Assembly (NCBI GenBank): GCA_023375785.1
Contig: SZWC01000086.1
Coordinates: forward strand, 25,581 to 76,902
DNA length: 51,322 nucleotides
Reading direction: 5' to 3'
Origin: Penium margaritaceum
Taxonomy: Eukaryota; Streptophyta; Zygnematophyceae; Desmidiales; Peniaceae
Shown here: in pieces, positions 1 through 13,400 of the stretch
Layout: every line of letters begins with the position of its first letter
How positions within the stretch are numbered: position 1 is the stretch's first letter
Translations under genes and position numbers: made by a program
The notes under the pieces: generated by a model
Seen by the model: only the letters and a program-made list of their open reading frames with translations
Told to the model about the DNA's origin: nothing
Database searches by the model: none

Positions 1-1610
1 GAGTGGTGCGAACTGATTGAGAAGTGGTGCGATCTGGTTCCGGACTGGTGCGAACTGGTTGCAGAGTGGTGCGAACTGGTTTGAGAGTGATGCGAACTGG
101 TTGACGAGCGGTGCGAAGTGGTTGCGGAGTGGTGCGAACTGGTTGCAGAGTGGTGCAAACTAGTTGCGGAGTGGTGCAAACTGGTTGCGGAGTGGTGTGA
201 AGTGGTTGCAGAGTGGTGCGAACTGGTTGCGATGGTGCGAACTGGGTGTAGAGTGGTGCGAACAGGTTGTGGAGTGGTGCGAACTGGCAACAGAGTGGTG
301 TGAATTGGTTGCGGAGTGGTGCAAGCTGGTTGCGGAGTGGTGCAAACGGGTTGCAAGGTGGTGCGAACTGGTTGCGAAGTGGTGCCAACTGGTTGCGGAG
401 TGGTGGGAGCTGGTTGCAAATTTGTGCGAACTAGTTGCGGAGTGCTGCAAACTGACTGCGGAGTGGTGCGAACTGGTTGTGGAGTGGTGCGAACTGGTTG
501 CGGAGTGGTGCCAACTGGTTCAGGAGTGGTGTGGACTGGTTGAAGAGTGGTGCGAAGTGGTTGCGGAGTGGTGCGAAAGGGTTGCGGATTGGTGCAGACA
601 GGCTGAGGTGGAGTGCGAACTGGTTGCAGAGTGATGGGAACGGGTTGCAGGATGGTGCGAACTGGTTGCGGAGTGGTGCGAACTGGTTGCGGAGTGGTGC
701 GAACTGGTTTCGGAGTGGTGCGAACTGGTTGCGGAGTGGTGCGAACTGGTTGCGGAGTGGTGCAAACTGGTTGCGGAGTGGTCGGAACTGGTTGCGAGGA
801 GGTGCAAACTGGTTCCGGAGTGTTGCAAACTGGTTGCAGGGTGGTGCGAACTGGTTGCGGAGTGGTGCCAACTGGTTTCGGAGTGGTGGGAACTGGTTGC
901 AAAGTGGTGCGAACTGGTTGCGGATTGGTGCAAACTGGCTGCGGAGTGGTGCGAACTGGTTACAGAGTGGTGCGAACTGGTTGCAGAATGGTGCGAAGTG
1001 GTTGCGGAGTGGTGCAAACTGGTTCCGGAGTGGTGCGAACTGGTTGCGGAGTGGTGCCAACTGGTTTCGGAGTGGTGGGAACTGGTTGCAAAGTGGTGCG
1101 AACTGGTTGCGGATTGGTGCAAACTGGCTGCGGAGTGGTGCGAACTGGTTACAGAGTGGTGCGAACTGGTTGCAGAATGGTGCGAAGTGGTTGCGGAGTG
1201 GTGCAAACTGGTTCCGGAGTGGTGCGAACTGGTTGCGGAGTGGTGCCAACTGGTTTCGGAGTGGTGGGAACTGGTTGCAAAGTGGTGCGAACTGGTTGCG
1301 GATTGGTGCAAACTGGCTGCGGAGTGGTGCGAACTGGTTACAGAGTGGTGCGAACTGGTTGCAGAATGGTGCGAAGTGGTTGCGGAGTGGTGCAAACTGG
1401 TTCCGGAGTGGTGCGAACTGGTTGCGGAGTGGTGCCAACTGGTTTCGGAGTGGTGGGAACTGGTTGCAAAGTGGTGCGAACTGGTTGCGGATTGGTGCAA
1501 ACTGGCTGCGGAGTGGTGCGAACTGGTTACAGAGTGGTGCGAACTGGTTGCAGAATGGTGCGAAGTGGTTGCGGAGTGGTGCAAACTGGTGTCAGAGTGG
1601 TGCATGTAAA
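1..1610. repeat. 21-bp minisatellite array
   Basis: The block is a tandem array of a 21-bp unit, typically gtgcgaactggttgcggagtg, with point variants at most positions. It starts before the window and ends at about 1610. Because 21 is a multiple of 3 and the unit lacks stops in most frames, open frames of 300-390 codons appear on both strands (for example + 477-1652, + 613-1641, - 431-1438, - 520-1683) with seven-residue repeats such as SGANWLR, GVVRTGC or NQFAPLR. The coding is equally open in several frames and has no other features, so I do not treat any as a gene. Confidence 0.95.
845..1600. repeat. 189-bp higher-order repeat within the minisatellite
   Basis: Marker variants recur every 189 bp, which is nine 21-bp units. 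The string ttgcagaatg starts at 981, 1170, 1359 and 1548, and gccaactggtttcgg recurs near 867, 1056, 1245 and 1434. The copies look almost identical, unlike the diverged units before 845, so this part was amplified recently as a nine-unit block, probably by unequal exchange or slippage. Confidence 0.92.
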
Positions 1611-1614
1611 TGCA

Positions 1615-1839
1615 AAGCCAGCGCAGATGGTGTTCATATGATGTCCAACTGACACTATAAGGGTTCTTATGGGTAAAGGGCATAAAATAAGGGGGTGTAA
1701 GATTAGAGGGTAGTTTTCAAATGTATGAACGATAACAGAGTTGGTTTAATCATAAAAAGATTGACGCAGACGGAATTTCAAATTTTGCAGCTTTGAGCTT
1801 AAAGAACCCCTCAACCGTTGCTTCGATTGACCAGCCCTA
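1615..1839 (+). repeat. Left arm of a 225-bp inverted repeat, outer end of the satellite element
   Basis: This non-satellite sequence begins right after the minisatellite and runs directly into the ~190-bp satellite. Its reverse complement is at 19886-20111. Landmarks: 1629-1646 matches 20080-20097, and a 28-nt identical run at 1694-1721 matches 20005-20032, both on the opposite strand. Similarity continues inward into the satellite with the same order of unusual monomers. The match starts abruptly at aagccagcg (1615). The 14-mer just outside, tgcatgtaaatgca (1601-1614), is itself a short inverted repeat. No target-site duplication is evident against the sequence outside 20111. Confidence 0.88.
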
Positions 1840-4800
1840 GGAAGGAAAGTTGACTACACACATTGAAACTCTTTTTATGATATTCAGTGACACAAGCATA
1901 CATTGGTTGGTCATTCTGCATAGTAGCCACACCGTGCCACCACTTTTCGAATGTATTTGTACTTGCTAGTTGATACCGACTATTCCCAAACCATTGCTTC
2001 TCCTTCTGCCCATTTTTGACTTGTAGTATGAGTTGTGAACGTTGAACACACACACTAAATGCATTTGGTCATGAGTAGTGATGTATGCCTACTTGGATAG
2101 GTTGTTGTGCACGGTAGCCACACCGTGCCAATACATAGGAAATATACTTGTACTTGCTAGAAGATACATAGTGTTTTGAACCCATGTTTTCCCCCTCTGA
2201 CCATTTGTGACTCATGTTATGCATTGCGAACGTTGACCTCCCTTATTGAAATTCCCTGGTCATGGTTAGTGACATATGCCTAGTTTGATTTGTCACTGTA
2301 CGTGGTTACGACGCCGTGTCACTACGTATCGTATGTCTATGTGCTTTCTTGTCTACAGCTAGTGTTCCCAAACCAATGTTACCCCCTCTGACTATTAGTG
2401 ACTTGTGTTGTGAGTTGTCAACACTGACCACATGAAGTGAAATTCTTTGTTCATGGTCGGTGACATATGCATATGTTGGTTGGTCACTATGCATTGTAGC
2501 CACACTGTGCCCCTACATATTGAAGGTATTTGTACCTGCTAGACAATAACTAGTATTCACAAACCATTATCTTCCACCCTGACCATTTTTGACTCGTGTT
2601 ATGAGTTGTCAAGGTTTACATCACTTAGTGCCATTATGTGGTCATGGTCAGTGACATATGCCTACTTTGGTTGGTCATCGTGCATGGTATCCACACCGTG
2701 CCACAACGTATTGGAGCTCCTTGTACTTGCTTTGTGATACTTGGTGTTCCCAAACCATTGTTTCCCCCTCTTACCATTTGTGACTCGTATTATGAGTTGT
2801 AAATGTTGACCACACACAGCAGATTTCTTTGGTCAAAGGCAGTACATATGCCTGATTTGGTCGTTCATTGTGCATGGTAGCCACACTGTGCTACTACTGA
2901 CTGAAGGTCGTTATATTTCTCCTTGAGAACTGATATTCCCATAGCATTGTTTCCTCCCTTGACCGTTTATGTCTCATGTTATGGTTGGTGAACGTTGACC
3001 ACCCATATTGAAATTCCCTGTTCATGGTCAGTGACATATGCCTATTTTGGTTATTTGGTGTGCATGTTAGCCACAGTGTGCCACTACGTATTGAAGTTCT
3101 TTGTCCTTTCTAGTCACTACATAGGGTTCCCAAACCATTGTCTCTCATGCTGACCATTTGTTACTCGTGTTATGAATTATCAATGTAGACCACACATAGT
3201 GGACTTCTTCAATCATAGTCAGTGACATGTGCATCCTTTGGTTGGTCAGTGTGCACGCTGGCCACACCATGCCACTACTTGTTGAAAATGTTTCAACTTG
3301 CTAGTTGATAACTAGTATTCCCAACCCATGGTTTCCCCCACTGACCATTTGTGACTCGTATTATGAGTTTTCAACGTTGACCACACACTGTGAAATCCGT
3401 TTGGTCATGGTTTGTGACACATGCCTACTTTGGTTTGTCGTTGTACATGGTTACCACGTTGTGTCATTACGTATCAAAGGTCTTTGTGCTTTCTCGTTGA
3501 CAGCTAGTGTTCCCAAACCATTGTTAGCCCCCTCCGACTACCTCTGACCCGTGTTGTGAGTTGTAAATGTTGACCACATGAAGTGAATTTCTTTATTCAT
3601 AAGCAGTGACATATGCATACTTTGGTTGGTCACAGTACACTGTAGCCACATTGTGCCACTACATGGCGAAGGTATTTGTACTTGGTAGTTGATAACTAGT
3701 ATTCACAAACCATTATCTTCTACCATGACCATTTGTGACTCGTGTTATGAGGTGTCAAGGTTTACTACACTTAGTGCCATTATTTGGTCATGGTCCGTGA
3801 CATATGCCTACTTTGGTTTGTCATCGTGCATGGTATCCACGATATGCCACAACCTATTGAAGCTCATTGTGCGTGCTATTTGACACTCGGTGTTCCCAAA
3901 CCATTGTTTCCCCTTCTGACCATTTGTGACTCGTATTATGAGTTGTCAACGTTGACCAGACACAGCGGATTTCTTTGGTCAAAGGCAGTACATATGCCTA
4001 CTTTGGTCGGTCATTGTGCATGGAAGCCACACCGTGCTACTACTGACTGAGGGTCGTCGTACTTGCTAGTTGAGAACTTATAGTCCCATAGCATTGTTTC
4101 CTCCCCTGGCCGTTTGTGACTTGTGTTATGGTTGGTCAACGTTGACCACCCATATTGAAATTATCTGGTCATGGTCAGTGACATATGCCTAGTTTGGCTG
4201 TTTTGTGTGCATAGTAGCCACACTGTGCCACTACGTATTGAAGTTCTTTGTCCTTTATAGTTGATACACAGGGTTCATACACCATTGTCTCTCCCTCTGA
4301 CCATTTGTGACTCGTGTTATGAGTTTTCAACGTTGACCACACACCGTGAAATCCGTTTGGTCATGGTACGTAACACATGCCTACTTTGGTTTGTCACTGT
4401 ACATGGTTACCACGCCGTGTCACTACGTATGGAAGGTCTTTGTGCTTTCTAGTTGATAGCTAGTGTTCCTATAACCATTGTCACCCCCTTTGACTATCAG
4501 TGATTCGTGTTGTGAGTCGTCAACGCTATCCACATGAAGTGAAACTCGTTGGTCATGGTCAGTGACATATGCATACTTTGGTTGGTCACTGTGCATGGTA
4601 GCCACGCTGTGCCACTACATATTGAAGGTATTTGTACTTGATAGTCGATAACTAGTATTCACATACCATTGTCTCCCACCCTGACCATTTTTGACTCGTG
4701 TTATGGGTTGTCAAATTTTACCACACTTAGTGACATTATTTGGTCATGGTCAGTGACATATGCCTACTCTCCTTGGTCATCGTGCAAAGTTTCCACACCG

Positions 4801-7483
4801 TCCCTTAACTTATTGAAGGTCCTTGTGCTTGCTTGCTCATACCCGGTGTTCCCAAACCATTGTCCACCCCTCTGACCAGTTGTGACTCCTGTTATGAGTT
4901 GTCAATGCTGACCACACACAGCGGATTTCTTTGGTCAAAGGTAGTACATATGCCTACTTTGGTCGATCATTGTGACTGGTAGCCACACTGTGTTTATACT
5001 GATTGAAGGTTGCTGTACTTGATAATTGAGAAATGATATTCACATACCATCGTTCCCAACTCTGACCCTTTGTGACTCGTATTATGGCTGGTGAATGTTG
5101 ACCACCCATATGGAAATTCTTTCATCGTGGTCGGTGACATATACCTAGTTTGGTTTTTTCGTGTGCATAGTAGCCACACCGTGCCACAACGTATTGAAGT
5201 TCTATGTCCATTCTAGTCCGTACATAGGGTTCACAAAGCATTGTTTCTCCCTCTGACCATTTGTGACTCGTGTTAAGAGTTGTCAATGTTGACCATACAT
5301 AGTGGACTTCTTTGGTCATAGTCAGTGACGAGTGCATCCTTTGGTTGGTCACTCTGCACGCTAGCAACACCGTGCATCTACTTGTTGAAAATCTTTCTAC
5401 TTGCTAGCTTATAACTAGTGTTCCCAACCCATGGTTTCCCCAACTGACCAGTTGTGACCCGTGTTATGAGTTTTCAACGTTGACCACACACTGTGAAATC
5501 CATTCGGTCATGGGTTGTGACACATGCCTACTTTGGTTTGTCACTGTACATGGTTACCACACCGTGTCATTACGTATGAAAGGTCTTTGTGCTTTGTTGT
5601 TGACAGCTAGTGTTCCCAAACCATTGTTAGCCCCCTCTGGCTATCTGTGACCCGTGTTGTGAGTTGTAAATGTTGACCACATGAAGTGAAATTCTTTGTT
5701 CATGTTCAGTGACACATGCATACTTTGGTTGGTCACTGTGCATTGTAGCCACACTGTGCCACTACATATTGAAGGTATTTGTACTTGCTAGTCAATAACT
5801 AGTAGTCACAAACCATTTTCTTCCACCCTGACTATGTTTGACTCGTGTTCTGACATGTCAAACTTTACCACACTTAGTGACATTATTTGGTCATGGTCAG
5901 TGACATATGCCTACTTTGGTTGGTCATGGGATCCACACTATGCCACAACATATTGAAGCTCCTTGTGCTTGCTATTTGATACTTGGTGTTCCCAAACAAT
6001 AGTTTCCCCCTCCGACTATTTGTGACTCGTATTAAGAGTTGTCAACATTGACCACACACAGAAGATTTATTTGGTCAAAGGCAGTATACATGCCTACTTT
6101 TATCGGTCATTGTGCATGGTGGCCACACCGTACTACTACTTACTGACGGTCGTTGTACTTGCTAGTTGAGAACCGACATTCCCATAGCATTGTTTCCTTC
6201 CCTGACCATTTTTTACTTGTGTTATGGTTTTTCAACATTGACAACCCATATTGAAATTCTCTCGTCATGGTCAGTGACATATGCCTAGTTTGGTTGTTTG
6301 GTGTGCATATTAGCCACACCGTGCCACTACGTATTGAAGTTCCTTGTCCTTTCTAGTGGATACACATTATTCCCAAACCATTGTCTCTCCCTCTGACCAT
6401 TTGTGACTGGTGTTGTGAGTTCTCAATGTTGACCACACATATTGGACTTCGTTCGTCATAGTCAGTGACATGCATCCTTTGGTTGGTCACTGTGCACACT
6501 AGCCACACCGTGCCACTACTTGTTGAAAATCTTTCTACTTGCTAGTTGATAACTAGTGTTCCCAACCCAGGGTTTCCCCCAGTGACTAGTTGTGACTCGT
6601 GTTATGAGTTTTCAACGTTGACCACACATTTTGAAGTCCGTTTGGTCATGGTTTGTGACACATGCCTACTTAGGTTTGTTACTAAACATTATTACCACGC
6701 CATGTCATTACGTATCGAAGGTCTTTGTGCATTCGTGTTGACAGCTAATGTTCCCAAACCATTGTTTGCCCCCTCTAACAATCTGTGACCCGTGGTGTGA
6801 GTCTTAAATGTTGACCACATGAAATGAAATTCTTTGTTCATGGTCAGTACCATATGCATACTTTGGTTGGTCACTGTGCATTGTAGCCATACTGTACCAC
6901 TGCATATTGAAGGTTTTTGTACTTGCTATTCAATAAGTAGTATTCACAAATTATTATCTTCCACTCTGACCATTTCTGACTTGTGTTATGGGTTGTCAAG
7001 TTTTACCACACTTAGTGCCATTATTTGGTCATGGTCAGTGACATATGCCTAATTTGGTTGGTCATCGTGCATGGTATCCACACCGTGCCACAACGCGTTG
7101 AAGCTCCTTGTGCTTGATTTTTGATACTTGCTGTTACCATACCATTGTTTCCCCCTCTGACCATTTGTGACTCGTATTATGAGTTGTCAACGTTGACCAC
7201 ACACAGTGGAATTCTTTGGTCGAAGGCACTACATATGCCTCCTTTGGTCGGTCATTGTGCATGGTAGCCACACCGTGCTACTACTGACTGAAGTTCGTTG
7301 TACTTGCTAGTTGACAACTGATATTCCCATAGCATTGTTTCTTCCCCTGACCATTTTTGACTCGTGTTATGGTTGGTCAACATTGACCACCCATATTGAA
7401 ATTCTCTCGTCATGGGCAGTTACGTATGCCTAGTTTGGTTGTTTGGTGTGCATGTTAGCCACACCGTGCCACTACGTATTGAA
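1840..7483 (+). repeat. ~190-bp satellite array, forward orientation (left arm)
   Basis: Tandem ~190-bp monomers carry a conserved core (ctgaccatttgtgactcgtg, then gttgaccacac, then gtgacatatgcctactttgg). Six monomer types follow one another in order: A, tttccccctctgacc with cagcggatttctttgg; B, tttcctcccctgacc with acccatattgaaatt; C, tctctccctctgacc with tagtggacttctt; D, gtttcccccactgacc with tgtgaaatccgtttgg; E, ttagccccctctgac with catgaagtgaaattc; F, tatcttccaccctgacc with cacttagtgccattat. Type A recurs about every 1.14 kb, with one monomer lost by a C/D fusion near 4290. The first two monomers next to the end repeat are divergent. Open frames of 60-100 codons here are chance products of the repeat. 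Confidence 0.93.
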
Positions 7484-10400
7484 CCTTGACAACTCATAAC
7501 ACGAGTCACAAATGGTCAGCGGGGGAAACCATGGGTTGGGAACACTAGTTATCACCTAGCAAGTAGAAAGATTTTCAACAAGTAGTGGCACGGTATGGCT
7601 AGCGTGCACAGTGACCAACCAAAGGATGCATATGTCACTGACTATGACCGAGGAAGTACACTATGTGTCGTCAACATTGACAACTCATAACACGAGTCAC
7701 AAATAGTCAGAGGGAGACACAATGGTTTGGGAACCCTATGAATCGACTAGAAAGGACAAGGAAATTCAATACATAGTGGCACGGTGTGGCTACTATGCAC
7801 ACTAAACAACCAAACCAGGCATATGTCACTAACCATGCCCAGATAATTCAATATGGGTGGTCATCGTTGACCAACCATAACACGAGTCACAAACGGTCAG
7901 GGGAGGAAACAATGCGATGGGAATATCAGTCCTCAGCTAGCAAGTACAACGACCTTCAGTCAGTAGTAGCACGGTGTGGCTACCATGCACAATGACCGAC
8001 CAAAGTAGGCATATGTACTGCCTTTGACCAAAGAAATCCACTGTGTGTGGTCAACATTGACAACTCATAAAATGAGTAACAAATGGTCAGAGGGAGAAAC
8101 AATGGGTTGGGAACACCGAGTCTCAAATAGAAAGCACAGGGAGCTTCAATATGTTGTGGCACAATGTGGATACCATGCACGATGACCAACCAAAGTAGGC
8201 ATATGTCACTGACCATGAACAAAGAATTTCACTTCATGTGGTCAACATTTACAACTCACGACCCGGGTCATATATAGTCAGAGGGGGCTAACATATGATT
8301 GGGAACACTAGATGTCAACAAGAAAGCACGAAAACATTTGATACGTAATGACACAGCGTGGTAACCATGTATAGTGACAAACCAAAGTAGGCATGTGTCA
8401 CAAAGCATGACCAAAAAGATTTCACAGTGTGTGGTCAATGTTGAGAACTCATAACACGAGTCACAAATGGTCAGTGGAGAAACCATGGGTTGGGAACACT
8501 AGTTATCAAATAGCAAGTCAAAACATTTTCAACAATTAGTAGCATGGTGTGGCTAGCGTGCACAGTGACCAACCAAAGGATGCATATGTCACTGACTATG
8601 AACGATAAAGTCCACAATGTGTGGTCAACATTGACAACTCATAACACGAGTTGCAAATGGTCAGAGGGAGAGACAATGGTTTGGGAACCATAGGTATCGA
8701 CTAGAAAGGAAAAAGGACTTCAATACATAGTAGCACAGTGTGGCTAATTTTCACACCAAATAACCAAACTAGGCATTTGTCACTGACCATGACCAGGGAC
8801 TTTCAATATGGGTGGTCAACGTTGACCAACCATAACACAAGACAAAAACGGTCAGGGGATGAAACAATGCTAAGGGAATATTAGTTTCCAACGAGAAAGT
8901 ACGACCTGCAGTCAGTAGTAGCACGGCGTGGCAACCATGCACAATGACCGACCAAAGTAGGCATATGTACTGCATTTGAGCAAAGAAACCCGCTCTGTGT
9001 GGTCAACATTTACAGCTCATAATACGAGTCACAAATGGTCAGGGGGGGAAACAATGGTTTGGAACACCAAGTATCAAATAGCAAGCACAAGGAGCTTCAG
9101 TACGTTGTGGTACGGTGTGGATACCATGCACGATGACCAACCAAAGTAGGCATGTGTCACTGACCATAACCAAATAATGCCACTAAGTGTAGTAAACCTT
9201 GACAACTCATAACACGAGTCAAAAGAGGTCAGGGTGAAAGCCAATGGTTTGTGAATACTAGTTATCGACTAGCAAGTACAAATACCTTCAATATGTAGTG
9301 GCACAGTGTGACTACAATGCACTGTGACCAACCAAAGCATGCATATGTGACTGACCATGAACAAAGAATTTCACTTCATGTGGTCAACATTTACAACTCA
9401 CAACACGGGTCACAGATAGTCAGAGGGGGCTAACAATGGTTTGGGAACACAGGCTGGCAACAAGAAAGCACAAAGACCTTCGATATGTAATGACACAGCG
9501 TGGTAGTCATGTATAGTAACAACCCAAGGTAGGCATGTGTCACAAACCACGACCAAACGGATTTCACATTGTGTGGTCAACGTTGAAAACTCATAACACG
9601 AGTCACAAATGGTCAGAGGGAGATACAATGGTTTGGGAACCCTATGCATCGACTAGAAAGGACAAGGACCTTCAATACGTAGTGGCACGGTGTGGCTAAT
9701 ATGCACACCAAACAACCAAACTAGGCATATGTCACTGACCATGACGAGAGAATTTCAATGTGGGTGGTCAACGTTGACCAACCATAACACGAATCAAAAA
9801 TGGTCAAGGGAGGAAACAATGCCATGGGAATATCAGTTCTCAACTAGCAAGTACAACGACCTTCAGTCAGTCATAGCACAGTGTGACTACCATGTACAAT
9901 GAACGACCAAAGTAGGCATATGTACTGCCTTTGACCAGATAAGTCTGCTGTGTGTGGTCAACATTGACAACTCATAATACAAGTCACAAATGGTCAGAGG
10001 GGGAAACAATGGTTTAAGAGCTCCAAGTATCAAAAAGCAAGGACAAAGAGCTTCAATACGTTGTGGCACGGTGTGGATACCATGCACGATGACCAACGAA
10101 ATAGGCATATGTAACTGACCATGACCACATAATGGCACTAAGTGTTGTAAACCTTGACAACTCATAACACGAGTCACAAATGGTCAGTGGGGGAGACCAT
10201 GGGTTGGGAACACTAGTTATCAACTAGCAAGTATACAGATTTTTAACAAGTAGTGGAACGGTGTGGCTAGCGTGCACAGTGACCAACCAAAGGATGCATA
10301 TGTCACTGACTATGACCGAAGAAGTCCAGTATGTGTGGTGAACATTGACAACTCATAACACGAGTCACAAATGGTCAGAGGGAGAGACAATGGTTTGGGA

Positions 10401-13400
10401 ACCCTAGGCATCAACAAGAAAGGACAAGGAAATTCAATACGTAGGGGCACAGTGTGGCTACTATGCACACCAAACAACCAAACCAGGCATATGTCACTTA
10501 CCATGCCCATATAATTTCAATATGGGTGGTCACTGTTGACCAACCATAACACGAGTCACAAACGGTCAGGAGAGGAAACAATGCTATGGGAATATCAGTT
10601 CTCAGCTAGCAAGTATAACGATCTTCAGTCACTAGTAGAACGGTGTGGCTACCATGCACAATCACCGACAAAAAGAGGCATATGTACTCCCTTTGACCAA
10701 ATAAATCCCCTGTGTGTGGTCAACGTTGACAATTCATAATACGAGTCACAAATGGTCAAAGGGGGGAAACAATGGTTTGGGAACACCTAGTATCAACTAG
10801 CAAGCACAAGGAGCTTCAATACGTTGTGGCACAGTGTGGATACCATGCACGATGACCAACCAAAATAGGCATATGTCACTGAACATGACCAAGTAATGGC
10901 ATTAAGTGTGGTAAACTTTGACACCTCATATCACGAGTCACAAATGGTCAGGGTGGAATATAATGGTTTGTGAATACTAGTTGTTGACTAGCAGGTACAA
11001 ATACCTTCAATATGAAGTGGCACAGTGTGGCTAATATTCACAGTGACCAACCAAAGTATGCATATGTCACTGACCATGAACAAAGAATTTCACTTCATGT
11101 GGTCAACATTTACAACTCACAACACGAGTCACTGATAGTCAGAGGGGGGAACAATGGTTTGGGAATACTAGCTGTCAGCAAGAGAGCACAAAGACCTTCA
11201 TTACGTAATGACACGGCGTGGAAACCATGTACAGTGACAAACCAAAGTAGGCATGTGTCACAAACCATGACCAAACGGATTTCACAGTGTGTGGTCAACG
11301 TTGAAAACTCATAACACAAGTCACAAATGGTCAGTGGGGGAGACCATGGGTTGGGAACACTATTTATCAACTAGCAAGTAGAACGAATTTCAACAAGTAG
11401 TGGAACGGTGTGGTTAGCGTGCACAGTGACCAACCAAAGGATGCATATGTCACTGACTATGACCGAAGACGTCCACTATGTGTGGTCAACGTTGACAACT
11501 CATAACACGAGTGAGAAATGGTCAGAGGGAGAGACAATGATTTGGGAACCCTGTGTATTAACTAGAAAGGACAAAGAACTTCAATACGTAGTGGCATGGT
11601 GTGGCTACTATGCACACCAAACAACCAAGCTAGGCATATGTCACTGACCATGACCAGATAACTTCAATATGGGTGGTCAACATTGACCAACCATGACACG
11701 AGCCGCAAACGGGCAGGAAAGGAAACAATGCTATGGGAATATCAGTTCTCAACTAGCCATTACAACAACCTTCAGTCAGTAGTAGCACGGTGTGGCTACC
11801 ATGCACAATGACCGACCAAAGTAGGCATATGTACTCCCTTTGACCAAAGAAATCTGCTGTGTGTGGTCAACATTGACAACTATCACGAGTCACAAATAGT
11901 CAGAGGGGGAAACAATGGTTTGGGAACACCAAGTATCAAAAAGCAAGCACAATGAGCTTCAATACGTTCTGGCAGGGTGTGGATACCATGCACGATGACC
12001 AACCAAAGTAGGCATATGTCACTGACCATGACCAAATAGTGGCACTAAGTGTGGTAAACCTCGACAACTCCTCACATGAGTCACAAATGATCAGGGTGGA
12101 AGATAATGGTTTGTGAATACTAGTTATCAAATAGCAAGTACAAATGCCTTCATAATGTAGTGGCACAGTGTGGATACAATGTGCAGTGACCAACCAAAGT
12201 ATGCATATGTCACTGACCATGAGCAAAGAATTTCACTTCATGTGGTCAACACTTACAACTCACAGCTTGGGTCCCAGATAGTCAGAGGGGGCTAACAATG
12301 GTTTGGAAACACTAGCTGTCAACAAGAAAGCACAAAGACCTTTGATACGTAATGACACAGCGTGGTAACCATGCACAGTGAAAACCCAAAGTAGGCATGT
12401 GTCACAAGCCATGACCAAACGGATTTCACAGTGTGTGGTCAATGTTGAAAACTCATAACACGAGTCACAAATGGTCAGAGGGAGAGACAATGATTTGGGA
12501 ACCCTATGTATCGACTAGAAAGGACAATGAACTTCAATACGCAGTGGCACGGTGTGGCTACTATGCACACCAAACAACCAAACTAGGCATATGTCACCGA
12601 CCATGATGAAAGAATTTCAATATGGGTGGTCAACATTCACCAGCCATAACACGAGTCACAAAGGGTGCGAGGGGGAAACAATGGTATGTGAATATCAGTT
12701 CTCAACTAGCAAGTAGAGCGACCTTCTATAAGTAGTAGCATGGTGTGCCTACCACGTACAATGACCAACCAAAGTATGCATATGTACTACCTTTGACCAG
12801 AGAAATCCGCTGTGTGTGGTCGGCATTGACAACTCATAATAGGAGGCACAAATGGTCAGAGGGGAAGACAATGGGTTGGGAACACCAGGTATCAGCTTGC
12901 AAGCACAAGGACCTTCAATAAGTTGTTGCACGGTGTGGATACCATGCACGATGACCAACCAAAGTAGGCAAATGTCACTGACCATGACCAAGTAATGTCA
13001 TTAAGTGTGGTCAACGTTGACAACTCAAAACACGAGTCACAAATGGTCAGGGTGGAAGATAATGGTTTCTGAATACTAGTTATCAACTATCAGGTACAAA
13101 TACCTTCAATATGTAGTGGCACAGCGTGGGTACCATGCAAAGTGACCAACCAAAGTATGCATATGTCACTGGCCATGACCAACGAATTTCACTTCATGTG
13201 GTCAGCGTAGACAATTCACAACACGGGTCACTGATAAGGAGATGGCGTAACAATGGTTTGGGAACACTAGCTATCAACTAGAAAGCACAAAGACCATTCA
13301 TACGTAATGACACAGCGTGGTAACCATGCACAGTGAAAACCCAAAGTAGGCATGTGTCACAAGCCATGACCAAACGGATTTCACAGTGTGTGGTCAATGT

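Noticed and set aside
118..1683. Long open frames on both strands with seven-residue repeats
   Set aside because: They follow from a 21-bp repeat without stops; several frames are equally open and no start, splice or domain evidence favours one.
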